From positions 1 to 64,000 of the forward strand of contig CAYTPQ010000007.1 in NCBI GenBank assembly GCA_964439835.1: 64,000 nucleotides of DNA, in the 5' to 3' direction. This DNA is from JAGNLM01 sp964439835. Lineage in GTDB: Bacteria > Pseudomonadota > Gammaproteobacteria > JAABTG01. Position 1 is the first letter of the stretch; each line of letters starts with the position of its first letter. This document shows positions 14,208 to 24,538 of the stretch, one piece after another. The translations under genes were made by a program, and so were the position numbers. The notes below the pieces were generated by a model. The model saw nothing but the letters and a program-made list of their open reading frames with translations, was not told the DNA's origin and made no database searches.

Positions 14208-16259
14208 CTACTGACCCTTTGACCCGAGCCGGGCCAGGGCAAGCGTCTTGTTCGGGAACATATTCTCGCGCCCGAGCACCGGGAACAGGTCGGCCCGCTC
14301 CATGGCGTCCAGGACCTGCTTTTTCAGCCCGCTGAACATCAGGGTGCAGCCGGCCGCCCGCAGGTCGGTGGCGAGGGCCTTGATCGCCTCGGTGCCGGAG
14401 GCGTCGATGCGGTTGATGCCGTTGCCGATGACCAGCACCGCGGTGGCGCGGGGGAAGGCCGCCACCGCGTCCCGCACCGCCTGCTCGAAGTAGGCGACGT
14501 TGATGAACACCAGCGAGGCGTCGAAACGCAGGGCGACGAAGTCCTCGCCGAGCGGCGCCAGGTCGTGGGTGAGTGCCCCGGCCAGGGACCCGTCCGGAAG
14601 TCGGCCCAGCACTTCGGCCCGCGGCCGCATGGTGCCGAGCAGGAACGCCAGGGCCGCGAGGGCGACGCCCACCAGCACGCCGCCCGCCAGCTGGGGGGCG
14701 AGCAGCAGGGTGGCCAGGAAGGTCGCCACACCCACGACGCCGTCGCTGCGCTGAACGCGCCAGGCCTGGGCCAGGGCCTTCAGGTCGATGAGGCCGAACA
14801 CCGCGACCATGACGATGGCCGCCAGCACCGCCTGGGGCAGGTGATACAGGTACGGGGTCAGCAGGAAGGTGGCGATCACGACGGCCACCGCACTGACTAC
14901 CGCGAACAGGCCGGTCCGGGCGCCCGAGCGGGCCGCCAGCGCGGAGCGCGAGAAGGACCCGCTCACTACGTAGGCGTGGAAGAAGCTGCCGACGATGTTC
15001 GCCAGCCCCTGGCCGATGAGCTCCTGGTTCGCGTCGAGCTTCTCGCGCTGGCGCGCCGCCAGCGCCCGCGAGATGGCGGTCGCCTCCATGAACCCGATCA
15101 GGGCCATGACCAGGGCCGCGCCCAGCAGGGAGGGCACGACGTCCCAGTCCACGACCGGCACGCTCGGCGCAGGGAGACCGGTGGGGATCTGGCCGACCAC
15201 CTGCCCGCCGCGGGACAGGACGACCTGGTCGTCCTCGACCCGGGCGACGCGCCAGCCGCCCACGCCGGAGGCGGCGTGGAAGACAGTCTGGCCGTCGGGG
15301 CTGGTCTCGGCCGTCAGGACGTGGCCGTGGGCCGCCACCCGGTCCTCGTTCAGGGCGCGCTTGAGGGTCCTCTCGGTCGCCTTGAGCCGGGCCGCTTCGA
15401 GCTCGAGCTCGATCGGCACCTGCCCCTTCCTCTCCGCCTCGCGCAGCTCGGCTCCGAGCCCGGAGAGCCTCGTGCTGGTGGCCTTGAGCTCGGCCGAGGT
15501 CTGCGCCAGCTCGCGGTAGGCCTGCCGGGCCGGGGCGTCGGCGATCTGGTCGATGGAGACGCGGGTGTTCTCCTCGAAACCGATCAGCGCACTCAGTGCG
15601 GTCCCGATGACCACGGCCAGCAGCACGGCGGGCGCCCGGGGCGCGAGCCGGCGCATGGCCAGGAGGAACGCGAGCGTCGCCAACCCGAACAGGACGGTCG
15701 GCCAGTGGGCGTGGTGGACCTGCGCGATGACCCCCCAGAGATCCCGCAAGAAGCTGTCGGAGCGCGGCATCGGCACGTTAAGGAAGGTGTTGAGCAGCGA
15801 CAGGCCGATGATCAGGGCCGCGGCGTTGGTGAAGCCGAGGATCACGGGATGCGAGGTGAAGTTCATCAGCACGCCGAGCCGGAACAGGCCCAGGCCCAGG
15901 CGCAGGAACCCCACCAGGAGGGCCAGCATGACCGAGAGGGCGATGAAGTGCTCGCTGCCGGGGCTGGCGAAGGGGGCGATGGCGGCCGCCGACATCAGCG
16001 ACAGCATTGCGACCGGGCCGGTGTGCAGGAAGCGCGAGGACCCCCACAGGGAGCCCACCGCGGCCGGCAGGGCGGCCGCGTAGAGTCCGTACACCACCGG
16101 CAGACCGGCGAGGGCCGCGTAGGCCATACTCTGGGGCACCAGCACCATGGCCACGCTGAGACCCGCGACCAGGTCGGCGCGCAGGCCGGCCCTGGTCATC
16201 GGAAACCAGCGCAGAAACGGGAACAGGGTCTCTAACCAGGCACGCACGTCAAATCTCAC
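14208..16259 (-). CDS. SulP-family anion transporter with a large insertion
   Basis: A 683-residue inner-membrane transporter of sulfate, bicarbonate or related anions. The membrane domain begins with LVAGLSVAMVLVPQSMAYAALAG (split across helix one) and ends near residue 540; a STAS domain follows (near 560-670) with GNGINRIDASGTEAI. Between about 230 and 365 there is an insertion of roughly 130 residues not typical of SulP proteins: a charged, probably coiled-coil stretch (245-305) and a small beta-rich part, ending where the family sequence GQIPTGLPAPSVP resumes. It is preceded by a soluble companion gene 24 bp upstream, and the pair has a predicted sigma-54 promoter. The substrate cannot be told from sequence. 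Confidence 0.9.
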   Translation of the reverse strand: MRFDVRAWLETLFPFLRWFPMTRAGLRADLVAGLSVAMVLVPQSMAYAALAGLPVVYGLYAAALPAAVGSLWGSSRFLHTGPVAMLSLMSAAAIAPFASPGSEHFIALSVMLALLVGFLRLGLGLFRLGVLMNFTSHPVILGFTNAAALIIGLSLLNTFLNVPMPRSDSFLRDLWGVIAQVHHAHWPTVLFGLATLAFLLAMRRLAPRAPAVLLAVVIGTALSALIGFEENTRVSIDQIADAPARQAYRELAQTSAELKATSTRLSGLGAELREAERKGQVPIELELEAARLKATERTLKRALNEDRVAAHGHVLTAETSPDGQTVFHAASGVGGWRVARVEDDQVVLSRGGQVVGQIPTGLPAPSVPVVDWDVVPSLLGAALVMALIGFMEATAISRALAARQREKLDANQELIGQGLANIVGSFFHAYVVSGSFSRSALAARSGARTGLFAVVSAVAVVIATFLLTPYLYHLPQAVLAAIVMVAVFGLIDLKALAQAWRVQRSDGVVGVATFLATLLLAPQLAGGVLVGVALAALAFLLGTMRPRAEVLGRLPDGSLAGALTHDLAPLGEDFVALRFDASLVFINVAYFEQAVRDAVAAFPRATAVLVIGNGINRIDASGTEAIKALATDLRAAGCTLMFSGLKKQVLDAMERADLFPVLGRENMFPNKTLALARLGSKGQ

Positions 16260-16283
16260 CTTGCCGCGTCCTGTGGGTCGCGG

Positions 16284-16892
16284 CTAGTGCCCGACGGCCA
16301 TCGGGAACTCGGTTCCCGAACCGTGCTTCTCGGTCGCGACCAGCACGATGGGCAGGCCGAGGTCGACCCGCCGGCCGGCACCGCTCAGCAACGTCTGCCC
16401 AAGGAAGCCCGCCTCGGTCGCCAACAGGAACAGCATCCGGGGCTCGCCCTTCAGGAAACGGACGAGACTGGCGCGCGGCTCGCCACTCAAGCGCGCGATG
16501 CGCCAGACCACGCCGCTGCGGCCGAGGCCGTCGAGATAGGGGGCGAGGAGCGACCGGGCGGTGTCTTCCGTCTGAAAAGTAATCACGGTCAGGGCGGCGT
16601 CGAGCTGCTGGCAGGTCTCCGCCGCATAGCGCAGGACCTCCGGCTCGAGCGCTGCGCCCAGGTAGAGCCCGACCTGCTTGCGCGCCGCAAACAGGGTGCT
16701 CACCGGGGGCAGCGCCGCAGGCGGGCGGGGCCCCGGCGACGGGGCCGGCGCCTTTGCGGGGGCCACGGCCGGAATGGGGGGGCTCGAGCCAGCGAGAACC
16801 CGGGTCTTGTCGATCCCCGGCAACATCTCCCCCGCGTCGGCATAGGCGAGGGCGGCAAGGGCCTGTTTCAGCTGGGCAGTGAGTCGCTTCAT
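16284..16892 (-). CDS. Soluble companion of the SulP transporter, possibly UspA-like
   Basis: A 202-residue cytoplasmic protein. An N-terminal helix (KRLTAQLKQALAALAYADAG) and a proline/alanine-rich linker (about 30-65) precede an alpha/beta domain with QVGLYLGAALEPEVLRYAAE and LPIVLVATEKHG, resembling a universal stress protein domain, though no clear nucleotide-binding motif was seen. The gene is 24 bp upstream of the SulP gene on the same strand and starts after an AGGAGGT ribosome site. A sigma-54 promoter lies 33 bp above the start. A role in regulating the transporter is inferred from position only. Confidence 0.65.
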   Translation of the reverse strand: MKRLTAQLKQALAALAYADAGEMLPGIDKTRVLAGSSPPIPAVAPAKAPAPSPGPRPPAALPPVSTLFAARKQVGLYLGAALEPEVLRYAAETCQQLDAALTVITFQTEDTARSLLAPYLDGLGRSGVVWRIARLSGEPRASLVRFLKGEPRMLFLLATEAGFLGQTLLSGAGRRVDLGLPIVLVATEKHGSGTEFPMAVGH

Positions 16893-16924
16893 GACGGCAC
16901 CTCCTGGGTTGGTGCCGACATCTC

Positions 16925-16940
16925 TGCAGATGGCGTGCCA
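16925..16940 (-). promoter_or_regulatory. Sigma-54 promoter of the SulP operon
   Basis: On the minus strand the sequence reads TGGCACGCCATCTGCA. It matches TGGCACG-N4-TTGCW at all but one fixed base and keeps the GG and GC elements at exact spacing. The start point would be near 16914, about 22 bp before the ATG at 16892. Confidence 0.8.
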
Positions 16941-17006
16941 ACCATTGCCATTCCCCTAACCCTCTGAACACAGGAGGTTTTTAAAACCCGACCGGATCGT
17001 GGCCTC

Positions 17007-17109
17007 TGTTGCAGATCGAAACACCTCGGGTCCGTTGCTACTCGATCGACGTTGTGACAGTCGCTTGGATGTGTTACATCCCGCAACACCTATCGTTACA
17101 CACTGCAAC
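17007..17109. promoter_or_regulatory. Three TGTT-N9-AACA enhancer-like sites
   Basis: TGTT-N9-AACA occurs at 17007-17023 and 17072-17088; a third copy at 17095-17109 keeps GTT-N9-AAC. The last two are 22 bp apart centre to centre, two turns of the helix. They lie about 90-190 bp upstream of the predicted sigma-54 start point and next to the divergent NtrC-type regulator operon, where such a regulator would bind. Confidence 0.65.
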
Positions 17110-17117
17110 TTTCGTCC

Positions 17118-18598
17118 ATGTCGAGCCTTCGCGGAAAGATCGCCGTCGGGTATTACGTCGTCGCGGCCGTCGTGGTGGCCATCGCCCTCCTGGACCTCGC
17201 GGCCGTCGGCCTGGTCGAGCAGAAGATCCGAGCCGGCGAGGCGGTGGCCAGCCTGCTCCAGGACACCCTGGAGATGCGCCGCGACGAGAAGAAGTACTTC
17301 CTCTCGGGCAACGCGGCGGACCTGCAATCGGCCCTGGGCCACGTGGACGCCGGGCTCGCCCACGTGCGCGGGGGCCGGGAGGTCTTTACGCGCCTCGCGT
17401 CGGCCGAAGAGATGGCCCAGCTCGATGGGCACCTGACCCGCTACCGCGCGCTCCTCGCCCGCTATGCCGAGGTCTCACGGACCGAACGGGAGGCGATCAG
17501 CGAGGAGGCGCGCAGCGCCGGCCACCTGGCTTCCCAGTCGGCCAAGACCCTGAGCGGCCGGGACCGGGAGGCGCTCTACGACACGGTGCGGCACCTGAGG
17601 ATGATGCTGATCGCGGTGAACGTCCCGCTGGTGCTGCTGGTCTTGGTGGGAGGCCGGGCCCTGTCCACGAGGGTGCTGGCGCCGCTGCACGCGCTGGAGG
17701 CCCACCTCAAGCCGATTGCCGAGGGCCGCTACCGGCACCTGGCCTTGCCGACCCTGGACCGGGAGATCGTGTCGTTCGCGCGTGCCTTCAACGGCATGCT
17801 CGCGGAGCTCCAGGCCCGCCACGACCAGCTCCGCCATTCCGAGCGCCTGGCCTCTCTCGGCACCCTGGTCTCGGGGGTTGCTCACGAGCTCAATAACCCG
17901 CTCGGTAACATCTCCTCATCAGCCCAGCTCCTACTGGAGGCGGACGAGCGGGTTCCGCCCGAGCGGCGCCGCGCCTGGGTCGAGCAGATCGATAGCGAGA
18001 CGGAGCGCGCCCGGCGGATCGTCCGCGCGCTCCTCGATTACGCCCGCAAGGAGCCGTTGCGCCCCCGCCAGAACGAGTGTGTGGCGCTGGAGGAGATCCT
18101 GGACGCGGCCAGAGCGTCGGTGGTCCCCCGGGCGGAGGACCGCTCGCGCGTCACGCTGGCGATCCCCTCCGAGATCGTCATCGAGGCCGACGAAGAGCGG
18201 CTACGGCAGGTCTTCATCAATCTGATCAAGAACGCCCTCGACGCCGGGGGCCGGGCGGCTGGGGTGCGGGTGGGGGCGCGCCTGACCACGTGGGGTGCGG
18301 TACCTCCTGACCCGAGTCGCTGGACCGTGGGCGGGGACTCCCTCTACCGCAGTCCCGAGCAGCCGGTCATCGAGGTCCGGGTCGACGACACGGGGCCCGG
18401 CATCCCCGAGCCCATCCTCTCCCGGGTGTTCGACCCCTTCTTCACCACCCGCGAGGCCGGCCGGGGCACCGGTCTCGGCCTCTTCATCGTGCAAGAGATC
18501 GTGCAGGAGCACGGGGGCGCCGTCGCCGCCGAGAACCTCCCGCAGGGGGGTGCCCGCTTCACCGTCTGGCTTCCGCACCGCTGCCCGGAGCGACCGTC

Positions 18599-18602
<4 letters not shown>
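17118..18602 (+). CDS. Membrane sensor histidine kinase
   Basis: A 494-residue kinase of the inner membrane. Helix one (about 8-30), a helical periplasmic sensor region (35-160) of the four-helix-bundle type, helix two (163-180) and a HAMP-like linker lead to the phosphoacceptor motif GVAHELNNPLGNI with His256. The ATPase domain has NLIKNALDAGG, DDTGPGIPEP and GTGLGLFIVQEIV. A spacer of 24 residues (TWGAVPPDPSRWTVGGDSL) in the ATP domain is unusual but not disruptive. It overlaps the regulator gene by 4 bp (GTGA), so the two form a two-component pair. The ligand is unknown; the divergent SulP operon suggests an anion or its metabolic effect. Confidence 0.92.
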
Positions 18603-19960
<1,358 letters not shown>

Positions 19961-20264
19961 CCCGCGGCGCTCAGGGTCGTCCCGGTCGTCCTGAACGTCG
20001 CTGCGGTGTGCGGTGCCGACGGCCTCGCGACCATCGGGTAGAGGCAAGAGTCAACCGGTTGCCCGTGACGAAGTCCTTGCTCCTTCGACTGAAGGCGCTA
20101 CGGCAATAACAGGAGCGAAACCCCACGCGTGGCCCAGCAGCAGAGACAGTGCGACCAGTCGCCCCCTTCGCACGAACGAGTGTGGCGCGTGGCCAGCCGG
20201 CAGATGTCCAGGTAGTTGGTCCCGACGTCCGTGCGCGGCGCCGGCTGGCCGGCGGTGCTGGAGG
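19961..20264. other. Intergenic region, no gene seen
   Basis: 304 bp between the ends of two convergent genes. No plausible reading frame, tRNA or clear terminator was seen. An anti-sigma gene, which might be expected after an ECF sigma gene, is absent. Confidence 0.5.
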
Positions 20265-20813
20265 TCAGGGCTGCAGACAGCGCCGCAGCTTCGTCAGTCC
20301 GCGCCGGGTCCACGCCTTGGCGCTACCGACCGGCACCTGCAGGCGGGTGGCCACGTCCGGCTGCGACAGCCCCTCGACGCACGCGAGATAGACACACAGG
20401 CGCTGCATGCGCTGCAGGCCCTGCAGGCAACGCAGGAGGCGGCCTGCCTGCTCGCTGCGCATGGCCTGTGCCTCGGGCCCCGGTGCCTCGTCCGGAAGGG
20501 CCTCCAGCAGCATGGTGGCGAGCGGGGGGCTCTGATGCGCGTCGTGGGCCAGGCGGTCCAGCGCGCGGTTCCTCGCGATCCGAGCGAGCCACGCCATGCC
20601 GCTGCCGCGCGCCGGAGAGTACTGTCCGGCGTGCTGCCACACGCTCAGGAACACGTCCTGCAGCGCTTCGACGGCGAGGTCTTCGCGCCGGAGCATGAAC
20701 AGCAGGACGCCGTGCAACCGTCTGGCCGTCAGCCCGTGCAACCGTTCGAAGGCCCTCTGATCGCCGCGGGCGCTCGCCGCCAGCAGGTCTGCCAGATCGT
20801 CTGCGCCCTCCAC
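20265..20813 (-). CDS. ECF-type RNA polymerase sigma factor
   Basis: A 182-residue sigma-70 family factor with only regions 2 and 4. Region 2 includes DLAVEALQDVFLSVWQHAGQY and WLARIARNRALDRLA (DNA melting and -10 binding). Region 4 ends with EGLSQPDVATRLQVPVGSAKAW followed by a basic helix (split here for length), the -35 reader. Sequence resembles the RpoE/SigK-like group. No anti-sigma factor is encoded next to it, so control must be by another route or by a partner elsewhere. It is divergent from the tandem-repeat secreted protein; the 226-bp spacer may hold an autoregulated promoter. A target regulon cannot be named. Confidence 0.88.
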   Translation of the reverse strand: MEGADDLADLLAASARGDQRAFERLHGLTARRLHGVLLFMLRREDLAVEALQDVFLSVWQHAGQYSPARGSGMAWLARIARNRALDRLAHDAHQSPPLATMLLEALPDEAPGPEAQAMRSEQAGRLLRCLQGLQRMQRLCVYLACVEGLSQPDVATRLQVPVGSAKAWTRRGLTKLRRCLQP

Positions 20814-21039
20814 CTCATCTCCGGTCAGTGTGCGTGCCGAGACACCACCTCACCAAACACGTCTAGCAAGCGGTCTCTGCATCGTGAATAGGGACCATCC
20901 CCGTGTCAGCTACGGATATCCGCAAAGCCGCGGGGAGACTGCCTCCGCAAGCGCGCCTCGTCCGTATCTGTGGGTACAGCAACCGCACGGTTGCCTGCGT
21001 AAAGGGTCGTTCAACGAGGCATCGAGAGGAGGTCCACTC

Positions 21040-21462
21040 ATGAAGACTTCGGCAATCGCTTTGGCAGTCGTGCTTGCACCCGTCTCCGTCCAGGCGGGCG
21101 ATACGCTGCACGGGAACCTGTTCCAGTCCGACGACACCTACCAGAGCGTGCTCTCGGACGTCCGGGCGGGGGGCGGCGTGCCGACGGCGTCTCCGCCGGC
21201 CATGGGCTCCGGCTATGGGGCCTTGCGGCCTTCCGCTCAGGACGCCGCACGGGACAAGCTCCACGGCAACCTGTTCGACTCTGCCGACACCGACCGCACG
21301 GTGCTCACGGATATCCGCCCCGGCGGCGCTGCGCCGACCGCGGTCCAACCCGGCATGGGCTCCGGCGACAGGGGACCCGCGCGTACGGGCCACCGCAGCT
21401 CGCGCGGAAGCAACCCCGAACTCGACGGCAGCATCCTGTACGACGTCGGCGTCCACATCTGA
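21040..21462 (+). CDS. Secreted protein with two and a half tandem repeats
   Basis: A 140-residue exported protein I do not recognise. A signal peptide (about 1-19, ending VQAG) precedes two copies of a roughly 38-residue unit: LHGNLFQSDDTYQSVLSDVR and LHGNLFDSADTDRTVLTDIR, each followed by a glycine/proline-rich tail containing MGSG. A shortened third copy, LDGSILYDVGVHI, ends the protein. There are no cysteines in the mature part. The ATG has AGGAGGT 8 bp upstream. It is divergent from an ECF sigma gene and followed 54 bp later by a hydrolase gene. Function is unknown; the repeats suggest a binding or structural surface protein. Confidence 0.75.
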   Translation: MKTSAIALAVVLAPVSVQAGDTLHGNLFQSDDTYQSVLSDVRAGGGVPTASPPAMGSGYGALRPSAQDAARDKLHGNLFDSADTDRTVLTDIRPGGAAPTAVQPGMGSGDRGPARTGHRSSRGSNPELDGSILYDVGVHI

Positions 21463-21496
21463 GCGAGGCGCCAGCGGCCGGGAGGAAGGACCCTCC

Positions 21497-21547
21497 CCGC
21501 CGCCCACGTTCCTGCGTGCCGCGCACGTGGGCGGCGGCCGCTCTTGC
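21497..21547. terminator. 13-bp hairpin over the hydrolase start codon
   Basis: CCGCCGCCCACGT (21497-21509) pairs perfectly with ACGTGGGCGGCGG (21535-21547), loop of 25 bases. It follows the repeat-protein gene as a terminator would but lacks a U-tract, and the GTG start of the hydrolase (21516) lies in the loop, so it could also control translation. Confidence 0.55.
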
Positions 21548-23312
21548 GTTACTCGCGACGGCGCTGCACGCCTGCGCGGGGAGTAACGAGACAGCAGGCC
21601 CGGCCAGCTCGTCCTCGGGACTGATCCTCTCCCCGGCAGGTCGCCCCGTCCGCACGGTGCTGCTGCCGGTCCTGCGTCGCCTCATGGACGAGGAGGGGAT
21701 AACCGGTCTCAGTATTGCCGTCGTCTCGGCCGACGAGGTGCTGTGGGCGGAGGGATTCGGCTACGCGGATCGTGCGCGCGGACGCCCGGCCACGCCGGAG
21801 ACGGTCTACCAGGCGGGGTCACTGGCCAAGCCCGTCACCGCGATCGCTGTGACGCTACTCGCCGAACGCGGTCTGCTCGATCTCGACCGCCCCCTATCTA
21901 TCTACCTGCCGCAATTCTCGATCCGCTCTCGCACCCCGCGCGCGGCCGGGGACATCACGCTCCGGGATCTGCTCTCCCACCATTCTGGAATGCCCACCGA
22001 CCGGATGAAGGGGATGTGGACAGACGCCCCGTTCACGGAGGTTCTGGACGAGCTGCGCGAGGAGTTCCTCGCCTACCCGCCGGGGCTCGTCTACAGCTAC
22101 TCCAACCTGGGCTACTCGCTGATCGGCCAGGTGATTCAGACGGTCACGGACCGACCCTTCGCCACGTACATGGAGGCGGCCGTGATCCGACCGCTCGGTC
22201 TCGAGCAGACGGGGTTCGCGCTCGACGCCGCGCTCACCCGCCACGTCGCGTCCGGCTACCGGGGCGGCGAGGGCGCGAGGCCATCCCCGGTGCGGGACAC
22301 ACCTGCACTCGGACTCTACACCTCCGTCCTCGACCTGAGCCGGCTCGCCCGGGCTCTGATGGGTCCGCCTTCGGCCGGCGCTCCGTCGGGCATCGACCAG
22401 CGGTTGGCGCGGCGGCTGTTCGAACCCCAGAACCGCGAGGTCGCGCTCGACTTCGAAGTCCAGACCGGTCTCGGCTGGTTCATCGAGGAGGGCACCGTTC
22501 CGGGCGCCGGGCGGGTGGTCCGGCACAGCGGCGCGACGTTGCGGTTCGCCGGCGAGCTCATCCTGGTACCCGAGCGTCGGCTCGCCGCGGCGGTGCTGGC
22601 CAATAGCGCCGGCGCTGGCGCGTCGGTGAGCTACCTCGCGGAGCGCGCGTTGAGCGAGGCTCTGTCGCCGGGCGCGGGTAAGGCGGCAGCGGCCGTCCCC
22701 GCGCACTCGAGACGCGGTCGCGCACTGGAGCCGGGACTCCCCTCGGTCAGCGGGCGTTATGCCACCAGCCTCGGCCTGCTCTCGATCGACACGGCCGAGC
22801 GTCTGCTCTGCGCCTGCATCATCGGCCGTCCCCTCGCTCTCGAGCTGCTTCCCGACGGCTGGTTCCGAATCGAGGCCGGGGGCGCTGCCACTCTGCCGCA
22901 CGAGCTGGCCAGGTTGCAGACGCTCGAGTTCGCGGTGCGGCCCACCAGCGGGCGCGACGTCGTCGTCGCGCGCGAGGGCGAGCACGAGTTCCTGCTGGGC
23001 GAGCGCATGGCGTTCAGCGCGGTTCCCGACAACTGGGTGCGTCTGGCGGGGCAATACGAGGTCCTGAACCCGGACGAGGGCTTCCCCTTCGAGGACGTCA
23101 GCCTGCAGCACGAGCACGGGTTCTTGTGCCTGAGCTACCGCGTGCCGGCGCTCACCGATCGCCCGGTGCGCCTGCCGCTGCAGCCGGTCTCCGACGGCGA
23201 GGCCATCGTCGGGGGCCTTGGCCGTGGCCGTGGCGAGACGGTCCACGTCGTCGGCCTCGACGGCCAGCCCACGCTGCGCTTCTCGGGCTACCTGTTGCGC
23301 CGCGTACGCTAA
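21516..23312 (+). CDS. Exported serine hydrolase, class C beta-lactamase fold
   Basis: A 598-residue exported enzyme. A signal sequence ends near ALHACAG, possibly an atypical lipobox. The catalytic domain (about 50-390) has the serine-lysine pair in AGSLAKPV, the tyrosine motif YSYSNLGYS and the third motif as HSGATLRF, which fits esterases, D-aminopeptidases and beta-lactamase-like proteins of the Beta-lactamase family. The last about 200 residues form an extra beta-rich domain as in D-aminopeptidase-like members. The substrate cannot be told. The GTG start at 21516 has no clear ribosome site and sits within a strong hairpin. It lies 54 bp after the repeat protein gene and may be cotranscribed. 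Confidence 0.85.
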   Translation: MPRTWAAAALALLATALHACAGSNETAGPASSSSGLILSPAGRPVRTVLLPVLRRLMDEEGITGLSIAVVSADEVLWAEGFGYADRARGRPATPETVYQAGSLAKPVTAIAVTLLAERGLLDLDRPLSIYLPQFSIRSRTPRAAGDITLRDLLSHHSGMPTDRMKGMWTDAPFTEVLDELREEFLAYPPGLVYSYSNLGYSLIGQVIQTVTDRPFATYMEAAVIRPLGLEQTGFALDAALTRHVASGYRGGEGARPSPVRDTPALGLYTSVLDLSRLARALMGPPSAGAPSGIDQRLARRLFEPQNREVALDFEVQTGLGWFIEEGTVPGAGRVVRHSGATLRFAGELILVPERRLAAAVLANSAGAGASVSYLAERALSEALSPGAGKAAAAVPAHSRRGRALEPGLPSVSGRYATSLGLLSIDTAERLLCACIIGRPLALELLPDGWFRIEAGGAATLPHELARLQTLEFAVRPTSGRDVVVAREGEHEFLLGERMAFSAVPDNWVRLAGQYEVLNPDEGFPFEDVSLQHEHGFLCLSYRVPALTDRPVRLPLQPVSDGEAIVGGLGRGRGETVHVVGLDGQPTLRFSGYLLRRVR

Positions 23313-23498
23313 AGGAGTCTTTGCTCCACTCCTCGATCACCCCAATGGTCTCGCCGTGCGCAGGGATCTATACGGACAGGCACGGCGGTCGCGCGAACGG
23401 CGTGGAACTTTCGGCCGCCGGCGTGTCGCAACGCAGTCCCGAAACCCCGGCGCGTCTCCGCCGGCCCGCAACGGCATCCGCTCGCAGGAGGACCTGAC

Positions 23499-24068
23499 AT
23501 GCAGCCTCAACCGAAGGTCAACGTGATCAACGGCGTTCCGGTCGATGGGCTGTTCGCCACCATCGACGCCATCAAGAGGGACCCGAGCCTGGCCGCATTC
23601 CAGTTTCGCGCCCGGAATCGCTGGCTCGACGGTGGGCACAACCGGTCCCTGGTGAAGGACTTCTACGGCGCCGGCCGCGAGGACCCCACCCGCAAACAGG
23701 CGTTCACCCTGGATGCGGGCGAGCCCCAGGTCCTGCTCGGTCGCGACGAGGCGCCCAATCCAGTCGAGTACGTGCTCCACGCGCTCGCGGCCTGCGTCAC
23801 CAGCTCGATGGTCTACCACGCCGCCGCGAAGGGCATCGCGATCCAGCAGGTCGAGTCCCGTCTCGACGGTGACATTGACCTGCACGGGTTCCTCGGGCTT
23901 GACCCCGACGTCCCGCGCGGCTACCGGGAGATCCGGATGAAGTTCCGGGTCAGGGCCGACGTGCCCGATTCGGAGCTTGCAGGACTGCTCGCGATGGGAC
24001 AGAAGTTCTCGCCGGTCTTCGACACCGTCACGCGCGCGGTCACCGTGAAAGTGGAACTGGAGAAGTAG
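23499..24068 (+). CDS. OsmC family protein
   Basis: A 189-residue cytoplasmic protein of the OsmC/Ohr fold, begun by an ATG with AGGAGG 7 bp upstream. It has NPVEYVLHALAACVTSSMVY, where the first family cysteine is present. The second, usually in a (S/G)PV-C context, is replaced by phenylalanine in GQKFSPVFDTVTRA. Classical OsmC and Ohr need both cysteines for peroxidase activity, so this subgroup probably has another role or uses one thiol. The charged N-terminal extension of about 40 residues is typical of the subgroup. It stands alone after a 186-bp spacer that shows no gene. Confidence 0.85.
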   Translation: MQPQPKVNVINGVPVDGLFATIDAIKRDPSLAAFQFRARNRWLDGGHNRSLVKDFYGAGREDPTRKQAFTLDAGEPQVLLGRDEAPNPVEYVLHALAACVTSSMVYHAAAKGIAIQQVESRLDGDIDLHGFLGLDPDVPRGYREIRMKFRVRADVPDSELAGLLAMGQKFSPVFDTVTRAVTVKVELEK

Positions 24069-24188
24069 CGAGCAGCCGGCGGCGGGGGCGGGCGTGGGAG
24101 CCCGCTCGCGCCGCCGGGGGCCTCCGCGACTCGGGAGGTCCGGCCCACGCCGACCGGACCGCGGAGCGAGCGGACTTCGCCGACGCCG

Positions 24189-24476
24189 CTACGGCGGGCA
24201 GATGTTCTGGTTGAGCCGGAACAGATTGGTCGGGTCGTACCTCTTCTTCAGCTCCACGAGGCGCGCGAAGTGGGGACCGAATGCGGTCCGCATCATCGCC
24301 TCGCCCTCTTCCTGGAAGCCGGCGAAGTTCAGGTAGCGGCCGCCGTCCGACCAGGGCTCCATGGCCGCCACGAAGTCCCGGACCCAGGCGATGTTGGCCG
24401 TATCGTCGGCCGCCTGCCTCCAGTTCGCCTCCGAAGTAGTCAGCGACAGGCCCGAGCGTCCGCCGGCCTGACGCTG
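24189..24476 (-). pseudogene. C-terminal remnant of an FAD-linked oxidase (BBE domain)
   Basis: The open frame encodes about 95 residues ending VELKKRYDPTNLFRLNQNICPP, the classic C-terminal berberine-bridge domain of FAD-linked oxidases. The FAD-binding and substrate domains (about 350 residues) are absent, and an in-frame TAG lies just upstream at 24477-24479. It is best read as the 3' remnant of a deleted gene. Confidence 0.75.
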
Positions 24477-24538
24477 CTACTGGCTTCTGCCCGCCACGGC
24501 GCGCTCATGCACCTGTCTCAACAACAGGATGCGGCACG

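Noticed and set aside
16893..17117. Sigma-54 promoter for the kinase gene on the plus strand
   Set aside because: Several GG and GC pairs occur, but none at the 10-bp spacing with other consensus bases.
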